Made by a program: the position numbers and the translations under genes
In this document: one piece after another, positions 54,908 through 64,000 of the stretch
Position numbering within the stretch: position 1 is the stretch's first letter
How the letters are laid out: every line of letters begins with the position of its first letter
The notes under the pieces: model-generated
Told to the model about the DNA's origin: nothing
What the model saw: only the letters and a program-made list of their open reading frames with translations
Databases searched by the model: none
Assembly (NCBI GenBank): GCA_030374765.1
Contig: JARGXX010000109.1
Span: 434,001 to 498,000, forward strand
Reading direction: 5' to 3'
DNA from: Agarophyton chilense
Lineage: Eukaryota; Rhodophyta; Florideophyceae; Gracilariales; Gracilariaceae
Length of the DNA stretch: 64,000 bases

Positions 54908-56467
54908 ATGAATAGGCAGGTGTTTCTTTTCCTTGCCATAGCTGTTTGTGTTTCATTCTTCTCGATTTCCGAGTCTATCAACACGAAGATTTTCGAAAAA
55001 GGAATCCAGAATGGACAAAAGAGGCCAAACAAGAAAGGAGTTACTCCGCTCAGTAACAAGATGAAAGATTTCTATAAGAAGGCGAGCGTACCAAAGAAGT
55101 CTGGAACTTCTCATCGTCAAGGTTTGAACTATGATGTTTGTGAAACTGATTATGACTGTCAAGGAACAAGAGTTTGTTCCGGGTATGACGCCCAAGGCGA
55201 CGTTGGAAACTGTGGAATCTCTTTCCCCGATGAATGCAGATGTCTTGAAGAGGACCCCTTCTGTTCCAGTTCTAGCGACTGCAGTGTAGGAGAGAATTGT
55301 GCATCTGAACTTGTTCCAGACTACGAAATATGTGTAAGCAACCAAGTTTTCCAGGACGACCAATACTCAGGAACAGAGCCATCCACAGAAACTGCAGAAC
55401 TTAGTTCCAAACCCGGATCAAATGGGGTCGCCCTTGACTATTGCACAACTGACTACGACTGCCAAGAAGGATTGAAGTGCTACACGTTCGACTCAGAAGG
55501 ATTTTACGTCAATTGCGACCTTGCCACTGGTAACGAATGTTTTTGTGATTACGACTTCGAGAATGGCTCATACGGAGAATGCACAAGTGAATCCGATTGC
55601 TTATCCGGCGAAGGGTGTGATGAATTCGACGGCTCTGGTTTCTGTATTTCGGATACAGCATTTCAAGGATACAACTTGGATTTTTGTTTCTCCTCCTTAG
55701 ACTGTCGTGGAGCTCGAGAGTGTCTCAGTGCCTCAGCCATTATGTCTGGATCACTCGCTCCATGCTCTACTAGCGACACACAATGTGTTTGCTTACAAGA
55801 AAATATACTTTGCACTGATAGCTACGATTGTGCATATTGGGGAGAATCGTGCTATTCTAATGGTGGCACCTCTCTTTGCGTTTCTGATGCCGCCCTTTCG
55901 CAACTCAGAGCCAAAAAAATGTCTAGTGCGATCACAAGGTTAACTTCAGTTGTAGGACCATCTCCGGCATCTACTTTTGAAGCGGAGGCTGGTGAATCTG
56001 CTCCTCAGAATTCAAGTGCAACGGATTCGAGCTCTTCCGATTCGGAAATCAGCGCAACACAGGCACAACCAGGGAACTTTGAGAATGATGATGCCATTGC
56101 TGATTCGCCAAACCCGTCGACAGCTTCGGAAAAGGTGTGCATTGCTGTCCACTCGCTGGCTCATCTCAAAGCACATGAACTCTTGTACGAAACCCATCGA
56201 ACTGCCCGTGTGTTGTGTGACAATCACAATAGTTGCGCGACCGCGGGACATATCGTCCAGTACCAGGGCACACCGATGATGATGAAGAACTACTGTGCTC
56301 TTGTCGGATGCAAAATGGAAATCATGAATGTCAACAGCCCCCGCTACAAGCGCGGAATGCAGCTGCCGTCGATGACAAAAGACTTATCGTTCACTACGTT
56401 CGCTGCAAGGTATGAAACAAGCACAGAAGAAAAGTTGCTTGCAACTGCAGTTCGCTTTGGTCTTTAG
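54908..56467 (+). CDS. Secreted cysteine-rich protein with three repeated modules
   Basis: 519 residues, single exon, strong start: a signal peptide covers residues 1 to about 22 (QVFLFLAIAVCVSFFSI), followed by a basic stretch. Three related Cys-rich modules follow at about residues 77-150, 176-254 and 257-333. Each opens with an acidic C-x(5)-D-C word (CETDYDCQGTRVC, CTTDYDCQEGLKC, CFSSLDCRGAREC), has a second half starting C-x(3-4)-S-D/Y-x-C, and ends CVSN-VFQ, CISDTAFQ or CVSDAAL. About ten Cys per module should form disulphides. Residues 335-405 are Ser/Asp-rich. The C-terminal domain (about 408-519) is different, with SLAHLKAHELLYETHRTARV and CDNHNSCATAGHIVQY, rich in His and Cys, and is not assigned. 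Probably a cell-wall or extracellular protein; function unknown. Confidence 0.85.
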   Translation: MNRQVFLFLAIAVCVSFFSISESINTKIFEKGIQNGQKRPNKKGVTPLSNKMKDFYKKASVPKKSGTSHRQGLNYDVCETDYDCQGTRVCSGYDAQGDVGNCGISFPDECRCLEEDPFCSSSSDCSVGENCASELVPDYEICVSNQVFQDDQYSGTEPSTETAELSSKPGSNGVALDYCTTDYDCQEGLKCYTFDSEGFYVNCDLATGNECFCDYDFENGSYGECTSESDCLSGEGCDEFDGSGFCISDTAFQGYNLDFCFSSLDCRGARECLSASAIMSGSLAPCSTSDTQCVCLQENILCTDSYDCAYWGESCYSNGGTSLCVSDAALSQLRAKKMSSAITRLTSVVGPSPASTFEAEAGESAPQNSSATDSSSSDSEISATQAQPGNFENDDAIADSPNPSTASEKVCIAVHSLAHLKAHELLYETHRTARVLCDNHNSCATAGHIVQYQGTPMMMKNYCALVGCKMEIMNVNSPRYKRGMQLPSMTKDLSFTTFAARYETSTEEKLLATAVRFGL

Positions 56468-56528
56468 AGCATACCGTTGGTACCCAGCAGTTGACAAATA
56501 TGGGGTCCAATCGAAAACTTAAAACATA

Positions 56529-56534
56529 AATAAA
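56529..56534 (+). terminator. Polyadenylation signal of the cysteine-rich gene
   Basis: AATAAA 62 bp after the stop codon. The rest of 56535-56970 has no assignable feature. Confidence 0.5.
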
Positions 56535-56976
56535 AATACAGCACCCTACACCCTACTAGTGTCTATTCGACCGGTGCGACTGTTTGAAATTGATTATTTT
56601 TTGAAAGATAGCTCTGTTTCATACACAGCTCCAAAACGATTTCTTAGGATGAAACCACTTTTTTTTGCCCCCAAGGAAGCCTGTTTTATATTGTAATATA
56701 GATATTAGCATGATGATCAGTAAAACATATGTTCTATATTATTTTGTTAATCAAAGTGAATTCTTTCACATAGAACAAGTTGCGTGAAGTAAAGATTTTT
56801 TGAGAAGATACAGAGTCTCAACTGCTCTCAGTAAAAATAGTTTGACTGCGCCTTGGTGCTTGGCCGAGCCAGTCGATTGAGAACAATAAATGCAAGTGCG
56901 TTCTGTCAGTGTGAATCAAAGTACACAGTGAAAGAGAGTTCGGGGTCTCCGCTCTTTGGTTTACAAACTTTAAACA

Positions 56977-59249
56977 TGGAGATATGTAAGTACACACAAT
57001 TACAACATATAAGAGGACGCAATACATTACAAAAACTGTGGCCACGACATGATATCCACGAGTCACGTAAAGCCATTAAACATATAAATACAAAAATATT
57101 GGGCGGTGGCATCAAGAAAACGTCTGTTGCACAAACACGACGATTCTAATACTCTTCACTATTCTACTAAAGTTTTTCTCGGATCTTTTAGTTTCCCAAA
57201 TATCCTGATAGTTGAAGTTGGGTTTGCCAGTGAATAGCGTAAGCTGAAAAGCATCGTTAAAAAAGCTGTCTTTCTGGGTGAGTGAATCTGCAAGGCTGGA
57301 GTTGCCAGGAACCTAAGACATTTTGTCCACCGCACCATTCTTAAATTCATATCGGACGCAGCTAACGTCTCCGCTAATAAACTCGTCGATATCTGCGTCG
57401 AGAGTGATGTAAATAAATCTTTCGAGTCAACTGCAAGTCTCAGTTTGATTTTAATATCTAACAGCTCCAAGTATGCTCTTTAGAGGTAGTCTTGCCTTAA
57501 TTAATGCCTTCAGAAACAGCAAAAATCCTGGCTGCTGGAACGCTTTTAACTGGGTGTTTTGTCTTGTGAGAGAGTTACGAGATGGAATGATAAATAGAAC
57601 TGCTTTTTATTTCAATCACAAGTAGAACAGTTAGAACTCCAAGTTGTTCACAATCATCAGTATGTGATGCATCAGCAAATACTAAGACGCTGATCTCATG
57701 CTGTTTGCTATCCGTCGGTCTAGGATATGCGATCGTTGTTCCAGGCTTCTTAACCTTGCGAACAATATTAACTTGTTCAACAAAATGGAAGATTTTAAGA
57801 TCGGCTGCTTTTGCTGCAGATATCTCTCATAGGATGAGCAAAAAGGCGATGCAGCCGTTCCGATCCATTCAAGGAAACTTCTGGTTGAGGCAAATACTGA
57901 CTTCTTAATCTGGTTGAGTGGTTTGTCCGGTTTCATGCGACGTTGTCTGGAGAAGGGATACTCAGTAACAGCGTTTACTTTGTTCTCGGCGTCAGTCTCA
58001 ATGGTAAGGTCACCATTTTTAATATAATTAAGCCCAAAGAAACGTTGCTTTTCTGGTCCATGCATCACATCAACAAACTTAATTCGTTTGTCAAATTCCA
58101 TCATAACGCCTTTCACACGGTTGTTATCACTTGCAGATTTCAAGTCATCTACAATTTTTTCGACTATTAGTACCAACCATCCGTTTTCTTTTTTTTAGAA
58201 CAGCTGGGGCACGTGAGCTAACTGAGTGAATCCAACTTTAAACATGACATTGTCGGACTGGTTTTGGCACTTAGCATTGGCATTGACAAGCCCGTATGTA
58301 GATGTCAACAACAGCCATAGATGAATAGATTTAATTCGGCTTTCTTTGGGAGGGCGCACGTAGACATTTCTGTGCGCCTCTCCGGTCTGCAAGACTGCAG
58401 CTTTGACATCAGCCCTGCAAATATTCCATCCGAATAAAGATGCTATGGACTCGAGAATCCTAAGACCTGTAGGTGGATATTTTGTGCATTCTATGCTTAG
58501 AACGTTCCTTAACTCATCTTCGTTACCATGAGGTGCTATTTGTGCCTTTAGCTTCAAATAGCCATCGTCATTAGTCTTGACTTTGTAAAATGTGTGCCTA
58601 TTGATTATATTTGAGTTCGGAAGAACTTCGTCGTGTGTGACAGGGCGCACAGTCTTGAGAAAGGTTTACTCTTCTACCTTGTATGCATTGACTAAAGGGT
58701 ATTGGTCAAACCCTTGTGCGTGGTGCTTAAGGAATGGCTTTCTCCCGAAATGCTTGACTATTGACGACAGCACAGTTTTCTCAAAGCTGGTGACTTGTAA
58801 ATCAGGAAGCGTTGAACTAGGGCTACAGCTAGCTGTAAGTGGATTGTTTTAATTCCAAACATGTTTTGCCATATCTAGGAGTTCTTTGTCGCCGTCCTCA
58901 TAATGGATGTTTAGACGACCATCTTCGTCTGCTGAATGCACAGTTCCTGGATAAAATTTCCCATCCATGGGCCAGAGCACTGAAACACTGTCTCCAACTG
59001 ATGGTCTATCATACGGAGAGTGCGTCGATAGTACGTCATCAGCAGCTGCATTCTCATGATACGGTGTAGCCTGGGAGTCAAAACATCCACTTGGAGATAT
59101 AGTTCACACAATTACCACATATAATCGGGCGCAATACATTTCAATTACTGTGGTTACGACATAATACTAACAAGTAACGGTACAGCCAATAAGAATAAAA
59201 ATACAAAAACATTGAGCGGTCGGTTGCATCAACACGACCATTCTAATAC
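56977..59249 (-). mobile_element. Copia-C relic with short LTRs
   Basis: Two direct repeats, 56977-57152 and 59092-59249, share TGGAGATAT, TTAC-ACATATAA, GCGCAATACATT-like, AAATACAAAAA-ATTG and CACGAC-ATTCTAATA; they are diverged LTRs. A purine-rich GTAGAATAGTGAAGAG next to 57152 on the minus strand fits a polypurine tract. Between them lie RT (58650-58195: NRHTFYKVKTNDDGYLKLKA, then FGWNICRADVKAAVLQTGEA), a connector with FGLNYIKNGD (about 58040) and an RNase H end (57470-57159: VDSKDLFTSLSTQ). Gag, protease and integrase are missing, so it is internally deleted. No matching 5-bp flanks found. Related to Copia-B. Confidence 0.8.
58195..58650 (-). pseudogene. Copia-C reverse transcriptase N-terminal part
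   Basis: 152 codons open, with VRPVTHDEVLPNS just at the start, then IAPHGNEDELRNVLSIECTK, PPTGLRILESIASLFGW and ICRADVKAAVLQTG (the first catalytic Asp of Copia RT, D-V-K-A-A). It ends before the Y-V-D-D motif, which I could not find. It continues upstream in other frames to about 59060. Confidence 0.75.
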
Positions 59250-59255
59250 CGAGAG

Positions 59256-61200
59256 CGAAACATGAAAAAAACCCGGTCAAAATAACTACAAATCAGCACA
59301 AAAATTACCTTTTGACTTTACATGAGATCGGCAGTCGAAGAGACACTAGCTGTAGCAGATGATATTTTAATCCAGAGTCCTGCGTAGGGAGTATTATTTA
59401 CGGAGACTTGAAAGAAAATTGATGCCTATGAGTTTGGTGGACTAAAGCTTTACTCCACCTCTTCCTGGTGTCGAGTGAGCAGCGTAAGCTGGATAAAAAA
59501 GTGAGTCGGAGAGGGATCTCTATTGGAGGAGAAAGTGTTCAGACCTCCGTAAACCAATGATTTCTATTTTGTTGCTGTGTTTTTCAAATTTCTTGAGACT
59601 TGTTTCATTTTTTGAGAAACGGAAATTGCAGGTATTGCATGGATTAAAAATATAGTATGCCATCGAAAAGAATTTTTAAGGCTATTTTAGACGAACGACT
59701 GAGTTCAGGGGTGTTTACGTATACGTTGTTGTTCATTTAGAGTTAATGGCGCTACTTTAGTTATAGTCTTGAAACTGAATTATGCCAAATTCCCTCAACT
59801 GGGTGGTAAGGTTTTTATTACGTGCAAAAGTTTACAGTTGGAGCAATTTGGAAAACCGCTTGACTTTCGTAACTGTTTGGAGTACTGCGTGTCTTTCAAC
59901 CATGTGTTTTATGGTTGTTTGAAGATGTATATTGAAAATAACGGTTTTTGTGATATTCATGTTTTATTATGGAAAGGTTTTGCCAAAGACTATTGTTTAA
60001 ATTTATGTATCATGCCTCTTGCATAATAATGCGAGATGACAGTGTGTAAATCACCAATTTCGGTTCAGGGAAAACTGTAGGTACTTTTTGTGTGACACAA
60101 ATCTCAGGAACATGGCGGAGACGTAGCCAAGATCTAGTATTACTTGTATGGTGTTCGAGTGACTGCTACACCTATTTAGGTCGTGCGATTACCGGTAGAA
60201 GCCCTCATGAAAGTGTAAGACTGAATAACAGATAAAAGAAGCCCCGGAAACGGAATGTGTTGACCGTTTTTCGAAATAATGGACCTGTTATAAAAAAAAT
60301 ATCCAACTGCAAGGCTCTCAAACAGAATATAGAGTGCATGTAAGAGAATTTATTGGACATCGTACGAGAAACTTTTTGGAGTTGACTTTCAGTTTAACTT
60401 GGAGAAAAGTCTCAGAGAAAAATTGCTCCTTTTCGTGTAGTTATGAATAAGAAACCAAAAATCCCTAAATAGGGTGCAGTTGATACAATGATTCTACCTA
60501 GTAAAGGAAAGATTCATAACAACGCGAAAGCTGTAAAAATGCTCAAGTCGTAGGAAAACTTCAAGAAGGCTGCACTTCAAAAAATGGATCATGATAGTTT
60601 GTTGTGATATTCTCTAATTGGGAATGCATACTGGAAACAATGAGTCTAAAAATGGTAACAGAAACTCAAAGCAAACCCGTCCATGAAGCTGCTTCTCGTA
60701 ACCGACCTTTCATTGCATACTATGTGATCTACGATGGTGATTTCCATGTGCGAGACAAAGTTCTTTCGCTTATTTCTTGGGGGTTGTCTTTTCCGATAAG
60801 TAAAGATGTAGCAAATGAGTCTAAAAATGTGTCAAGGGAAAAGTGAGGAGATTCATCATCATTTTCGGGAGCTAGAAAGAACGTAGAAGGAGCTACAACC
60901 AAATGAATTTTTCGGAAAATAAGAGGAAATGGCATTATGTTGCATCGAGATGGTGCTTTTTTATTAAGAGCGCTCCTTCCGCGAACCCAATTTGTGTGTG
61001 CGGGTTGGCAAACTGGAAAATACAGTCTGAACCCCTAAAAATTGGAAACTACCCATTTTATGTGTTGTGCAACCCTTCGAGGGTGCACCAGTTTTTCTTC
61101 AGTGAATTTTAATTAGTTTTTCGAGGGTTTTTCGGTGGTACACATAAAAGATGGCGCATCATTGCTGGTTTGTTTATATATTTTTATCTGCGTTATTTCT
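59256..61200. other. No supportable gene
   Basis: AT-rich. Short ORFs (59769-60026, 60604-60846) have no family signal. It could be the 5' flank or decayed parts of older repeats. Confidence 0.4.
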
Positions 61201-61758
61201 ATTATGGTAAGGAGTTAACTGTAGTAGTCTACCGTATATAGTATATAGTGACTTGGCGATCTCGCCTTGTCGCTCAGGAAATCTTCCACAACGAGGTTCT
61301 TGTGGCTCTTATTCTTTTTCACTTTTGAGTGTTTCGACTTTCTTCGGACGTTGTGCAGTTGTTTGTACTGTAGAATTATCCACCCGGCGTCTTCAAGGGA
61401 ACTACTACGGCAGTCGCAATCTGTTATTTTTTACGTAACGTATTTATGCCCTTGTATATGGTTGCTTCCATTTTATTTCCTTTGGGTGCCGTAAATTACG
61501 CCCCGTTTGCCACACAAGGGGGCCTCCCTTTTCCTTTCCCTCTCCCTCACTCTGGTGGCTGATTATCTTCTTTTTCACCAACAAGAATGGATTTACTCAT
61601 TCCACTCCAATCCTTCGCTTTTCGTACCGTATGGCCTCGGTCCTACACCCTGACGTCCTCGTGCACTCGTGAAGATGTTCAGTTGCTGTGCTACAATCCA
61701 AAGAGAATGATAACTAACGTATTCGTATCGATTGGTCTCCAGACCTTTCACTCCAAAT

Positions 61759-61772
61759 TGGTCTCCCGGCTT
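61759..61772 (+). other. Gypsy-3 primer-binding site
   Basis: TGGTCTCCCGGCTT, three bases (AAT) after the presumed LTR end. Confidence 0.7.
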
Positions 61773-62193
61773 TGAAGGGGTTACGCCCATATTTGGTATT
61801 TTGTCTACAAGGTGGTCTCCACGGTGGTATGACAGTTTTCTATGATATTTTTCACGATTTTGTTGTCTAATAGCCCTTCGTAGAAGTAATTGGTTTACTT
61901 TGACAACGCTGGAATTGTTTTAATATGCCACGACGGCCGTAAACTGCAGACTCCGCAAAAATGTGAAGGCGTTTCGTCCCTGATGTAAGCCCGCCGTAAG
62001 TATCCGTTCTTTGAGAATGTTCCTTACAGTAACCTCACCCAAGATTACTCTCAAACCTAAAGGTAAGGCCCAAAGCTCTTCCATGAGTCAAAATCAGCCG
62101 CCAAAGGTGTCGAATTAAGAAACCATTACTGGTGACGCACGGAATACTGTCGATGACACACACGTCCACTTACATTCGGCTACGCCAGAGAAG

Positions 62194-63425
62194 GTGGAAT
62201 TTCATATTGATAATGATGCGGACCTGCAAAAGCAGTTCGCTGAGATGCTCAAAGCGCATAGTACCCTCGTTAAGGAGCTTGAAGTCCTCCGTGTCAGGTT
62301 CGAAACCTCTTTTATGAAGGATTTGTTCGTAGAAATCCGTCTTTTACGGGCAGATTTCAACAAACTGTGGGAATGCTTCTGTAGTCCTGTATTTTGCGAG
62401 AAGATCATTGAAACCCAATTCGATCGTGTGAGTTGCTGTCTGCAGACATTGTACCAACCATCTCGGTGGTTGACAACGTCTTCAGGGAACCGGTTTCTGT
62501 CTCGCAAAAAGTGAAGCACAGAAAGAAGAATGTCAACTACCAAAATCATAAGAATCACGACAATATTGATTCCGATTCCCCAAATTCCTCTCGATCTTCA
62601 CGGAACTCTCATCATTAGAATGTATCGACTTCACCAGATTTCATATCTGTTGATAATCATCGAAGATACTTGTCTCTTTCTGAACGGTCGCCTGCCACAC
62701 AAGGTGTCAATTGTACCTGTAATAAGAAAATAAAGCACAGCGTTTCGAAGGAACTGAAGTGGGCCAGCCCCCTATATAAGAAACTGGTACCCTACCGATA
62801 TTATCGACAGGAAGACTCTTCATTGGGTCGAACACCCCGAGCCATATGTAAGACGTATGACTGCATAAAGCGTATCCAGCTGTCCCTCCACAACCATTCT
62901 TCTTCCGGGGACGACCTGATCTTGGTGTTAGATTTTTTTCACGCTTTCTGACAGAAGCTGCCACACTTCGTAACGATGAGGGTCTGATTTAAATTGCGTT
63001 ACCGTACTTTCTACATGGCCTAGCTGAGGATCAGTACAACCCTGCAAGACGTTCACCCCCAGCCTTTCCAAGAAGAATTACGTGCTGGCCCCAAGCCTTG
63101 TAATACATTTTGAAGTCCTATGCCACTACTCCATCAATCAGTCGGCTACTATCGCTCTTTAAGACACCCAACAGAAGCCTAGAGAAACAGAAACCGAGTT
63201 CTCCGTACACCTGAATAAAACTTTCCACCGCTGTGAAAATGTTTGCTGAGCTGGAGAGCAGCCTACCATGTACATCGATAGATTGGATCCCGCAATCCGT
63301 ATTCTGGTGGCCCTACATCGAGAAGATCGAAAAAGAACCACTTATTTGGAGTTAGTAGAAACAGAGCACGCAAAAGACGATGCCCTCCGAGCTCCTATCC
63401 ATGGTCAGAAGCCCCGTTCTGCAAA
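62194..63425 (+). pseudogene. Gypsy-3 gag, decayed
   Basis: Open pieces 62194-62514 and 62670-62951 are in different frames, and the capsid end can be followed to 63425 only through several stops. At the place where Gypsy-2 gag has a TGA, this copy reads FDRVSCC, with sense codons. Zinc knuckle not reached. Confidence 0.75.
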
Positions 63426-63640
63426 AAAAGTTGATGTAACCTAGTTTTCCATCTTTACCGCAGGTCATGAATGGGCACTCCCAAAAAATTTTGATAACAT
63501 TCATTCAGCTCGCAAAGATATCCAGCCAGTTCGGACAACAGAAATCCAGTTTACTACGGATGCCTCTTCTAACATGGTTCAGGAAAAACCTCTGCTTTAT
63601 GCAGCTCTACCTCGTGTCCAAGGACCTTGTAATCCTTATG

Positions 63641-64000
63641 AAGTCTGGGTGTGGAGCAAAACCCGGCGACGGGAAGTGCTCTCAAGGTGTTCGAAGCCTT
63701 GCTCCCTGGGGGAGGCAGACTCAGAGACAGAGCCCTCCGTTCCACCCGTAGTGTGGGGTGTAACTCCCACGGGGGATTCCGGCAGTACCGACGGAGGTGA
63801 GGGGTAGAAACCGTTGGATCGGGAATGGGTATGGGTATCCCAAAGAATGGGGGGAAATCCGGCGAAGAGGAAAAACGGGGCGAGGGTCGGGCACTAACAG
63901 GCACCGGACCCGAGAACCAGAAAAGGGGCGAAACAACAAAAGAAACCCAATACAGGGGCGAAAACCTGTCCTCGAAAGGAAACATAAAAAGCACGCAACA
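63641..64000. other. GC-rich sequence cutting Gypsy-3, possible LTR
   Basis: The sequence changes in composition at about TGTGGAGCAAAACCC and continues G-rich to the window end. It has the style of the Gypsy-2 LTR end (for example AGAGCCCTCC and GGGTGTAA words) but I could not align it securely. Possibly the start of another LTR. Confidence 0.3.

Larger units (their letters stand above)
61240..63640 (+). mobile_element. Gypsy-3: 5' LTR end, primer site and decayed gag
   Basis: The LTR end CACTCCA at 61755 is followed by AAT and the primer-binding site TGGTCTCCCGGCTT (61759-61772), exactly as in Gypsy-2. The LTR start was not located; 61240 is a guess. Gag follows in broken frames: coiled region 62194-62440 (QFAEMLKAHSTLVKELEVL, then RLLRADFNKLWECF, aligned with Gypsy-2 RVLRSDFNTPLECF), capsid 62770-63430 (YRYYRQEDSSLGRTPRAICK, then GDDLILVLDFF) and a connector (63485-63600). 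Nothing beyond gag is visible; it is cut near 63640 by different sequence. Confidence 0.75.

Noticed and set aside
59769-60026. 85-residue ORF in AT-rich sequence
   Set aside because: Short, no recognised family, no supporting signals.
1-64000. CRISPR arrays, rRNA genes, functional tRNA genes or bacterial operons
   Set aside because: None seen; the only tRNA-like arms lie in the SINE-like repeats.

Overview
The window is eukaryotic nuclear DNA in which transposable elements cover roughly half the length and only two clear host genes survive intact. The readable genes show no introns, the C2H2 zinc-finger gene sits behind a very GC-rich promoter region, and Gypsy, Copia, DIRS and DDE elements are nested in one another. 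This resembles a compact-gene, repeat-bloated genome such as a florideophyte red alga (Chondrus-like). That assignment is an inference from style, not a database match.

Layout. 0-8 kb: a plus-strand block of decayed host genes, namely a PRP6 splicing-factor relic, a MED13 Mediator relic, a short acidic C-terminus and a coiled-coil relic, bracketed by a short diverged direct repeat. 9-15.6 kb: minus-strand retroelement debris (Copia gag-PR, DIRS RNase H and tyrosine recombinase, an inverted Gypsy LTR fragment, and a second Copia relic with gag-PR-IN-RNase H). 15.65 and 28.58 kb: two diverged copies of a candidate tRNA-derived SINE. 16.6-28.45 kb: Gypsy-1, an old chromodomain Gypsy element with a foreign solo LTR in its 3' LTR. 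29.2-31.3 kb: a pogo-like DNA transposon with TA target duplication. 33.1-43.98 kb: Gypsy-2, a young element on the minus strand with perfect 5-bp target duplication and 1730-bp LTRs. It lacks most of the RT and all RNase H and integrase but keeps gag, protease and chromodomain. 44.6-47.8 kb: a Tc1/mariner element interrupted by a second member of the same family and by a solo LTR. 51.27-52.0 kb: C2H2 zinc-finger gene. 54.9-56.5 kb: secreted cysteine-rich protein gene. 57-59.25 kb: a third Copia relic with short LTRs. 61-63.6 kb: the 5' part of Gypsy-3, which shares its primer-binding site with Gypsy-1 and Gypsy-2.

The most interesting signal is an antisense ORF carried by the Gypsy elements. 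In Gypsy-1 it lies, decayed, between the chromodomain and the 3' LTR. In Gypsy-2 a clearly homologous, intact version lies inside both LTRs, transcribed against the element. A second polypurine-tract-like site next to the ORF suggests that the LTR of Gypsy-2 grew when plus-strand priming moved to an upstream tract, so the antisense gene now exists in two copies per element. Function is unknown.

No rRNA, functional tRNA, CRISPR array or bacterial-type operon was seen. Protein families were recognised from visible motifs only; no search was run.
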